Shown one piece after another: positions 62,830 to 64,000 of a stretch of DNA of 64,000 nt. Origin of the DNA: Gordionus sp. m RMFG-2023 (Eukaryota > Nematomorpha > Gordioida > Chordodea > Parachordodidae); assembly GCF_954871325.1 (NCBI RefSeq), contig NC_088776.1, positions 45,526,569 to 45,590,568 on the forward strand, in the 5' to 3' direction. The notes under the pieces are model-generated. The model did no database searches. It worked only from the letters and a program-made list of their open reading frames with translations, and was not told where the DNA came from. The position numbers and the translations under genes were made by a program. Numbering within the stretch: position 1 is the first letter of the stretch; each line of letters begins with the position of its first letter.

Positions 62830-64000
62830 AAAATATTATATAATTTCTCCGGCTACAATTTCTCTGTAATACCGTAAATTTATATTTCCCCAATTTGCAT
62901 AAAGAATAGAATATATTTTTTTAAATATTTCATCATAATTTTCTCCAATTCGAATACAGAATATAATGTAAACAATTTATACTCAAAATTTTCATACACA
63001 TCTTCCCATTATTATCGGTAAATCATTTAATATAATTTCGAATATGATTTCGCAAACATTATTTGAATATCCTGGAATAATTTCCTTATATTCTTGAATA
63101 ATTTTATATAAGGCTTTAAATTAAATTTTTTTTTAGCGAAGCAAACATAACGTATACAATATCTTTAAAAAATTGGTCTTTATAGGAATTTCATTTCTTT
63201 GAAAGAATACCAATAATGTCATAGATAATATAGTAGGTTAGGTAAAGATTTCAAATAATTTGATGCATATATTTTATTCCGCTATTACTTTAATAATAAT
63301 ATTCACTTGAAATAAAACAAATTCTCATTTAAAATAATTAATTGTTTACATTAAACTTATAATATATTCTTTAAAAAAATTCTAAATAAATTTATTTGCA
63401 TGAAAATTTTTTTTGCAACAATGGTATTGAATAAAAGTATATCTTATAATAATTAAAACAATCTCAAAAAATTAATTTATAGGGTTACAATTAATATTAA
63501 AAAAATTAATATATTGTTATTTTAGTAATTAATAGGCATCATGATTAAGCAAGAATTTATATATTTTACTACAAGAGAAAAATATCCTTCATAATTTTGT
63601 GATTGATAGATATAGATTTATAAGGGGAAAATATATATGTCATAATTTAATTAAAATGTTAAATTATTGATTACCCAGTCCAACTAATTAATTTCCCATG
63701 CAATTTACATTAATCAGTATATTTGATATCAATGAACATATTTCTATTTAGTATATTCATGATATGACACATAATGGTTATTTTAGAAAAGAAAATTAGT
63801 TAATATCATCTTAAACTCCATCATTAAAAAAATTTGATTCTACATTACTTTCCTTATAAGGCAAATTATTTTCGTAAATAAAAAATAAGAATATTTTAGG
63901 ATTATTTTATATTTAACATTTTTTTTCTCTTTGAGCAATATTTTCTATAAAATAGAGCATAACTTCTATATGTTCAATTTGTCTATAGATATTCTTCTTT
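62830..64000. other. AT-rich flank, no gene seen
   Basis: No supported coding or repeat structure. Confidence 0.3.

Overview
This is an AT-rich animal nuclear window, most likely from an arthropod. It carries a secreted GH13 maltase of the arthropod type, metazoan WDR48 and TFIIIC90 homologues, many short GT-AG introns, and a dense load of DNA transposons. The species cannot be named from sequence alone; an AT-rich crustacean or insect would fit. Most long open frames here are transposon remnants or repeat artefacts. The three host genes only appear when exons are joined by splice sites and phase.

Layout. (1) 341-5301 (+): the last five exons of WDR48/UAF1, whose 5' part lies off the left edge. 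(2) 5960-10753 (-): a complete 12-exon alpha-glucosidase (maltase, 580 aa), convergent with WDR48. (3) 10.8-23.6 kb: intergenic DNA holding decayed Ty3/gypsy pieces, a CCTTT-type microsatellite, and a three-layer nest in which a Sola-like element sits inside a Merlin-like element inside a gypsy pol remnant. (4) 23657-61995 (-): one 18-exon gene for the TFIIIC90/GTF3C4 subunit of the RNA polymerase III factor TFIIIC (1039 aa by my model). All exon phases agree, and the introns are stretched to 38 kb by nested transposons. (5) 62-64 kb: upstream flank with a GC-richer two-copy repeat.

The most striking object is in intron 9 of GTF3C4. It is a 10.5-kb hAT-type element (31787-42260) that is one giant inverted repeat. 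Its two arms meet at a 12-nt spacer near 39215. Each arm carries an intron-containing hAT transposase copy, transcribed outward from the centre, and each end carries an array of GACCC/GGGTC repeats. The element has short matching termini and a near-perfect 8-bp target duplication. It lies inside two older hAT elements, and its left arm carries a younger hAT insertion whose empty site is preserved in the right arm. A second, 2.4-kb fold-back element with TA target duplication starts 31 bp from the splice acceptor of GTF3C4 exon 5. A third inverted pair, of DUF4371-type hAT transposases, lies in intron 4 and is broken by a Mutator-like and another hAT insertion.

The host genes are unrelated housekeeping or digestive functions (deubiquitinase cofactor, sugar hydrolysis, Pol III transcription) and do not form a pathway. 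What links the window is how transposons, often in palindromic form, occupy the introns and the gaps. Family assignments rest on motif recognition from memory, without database searches.
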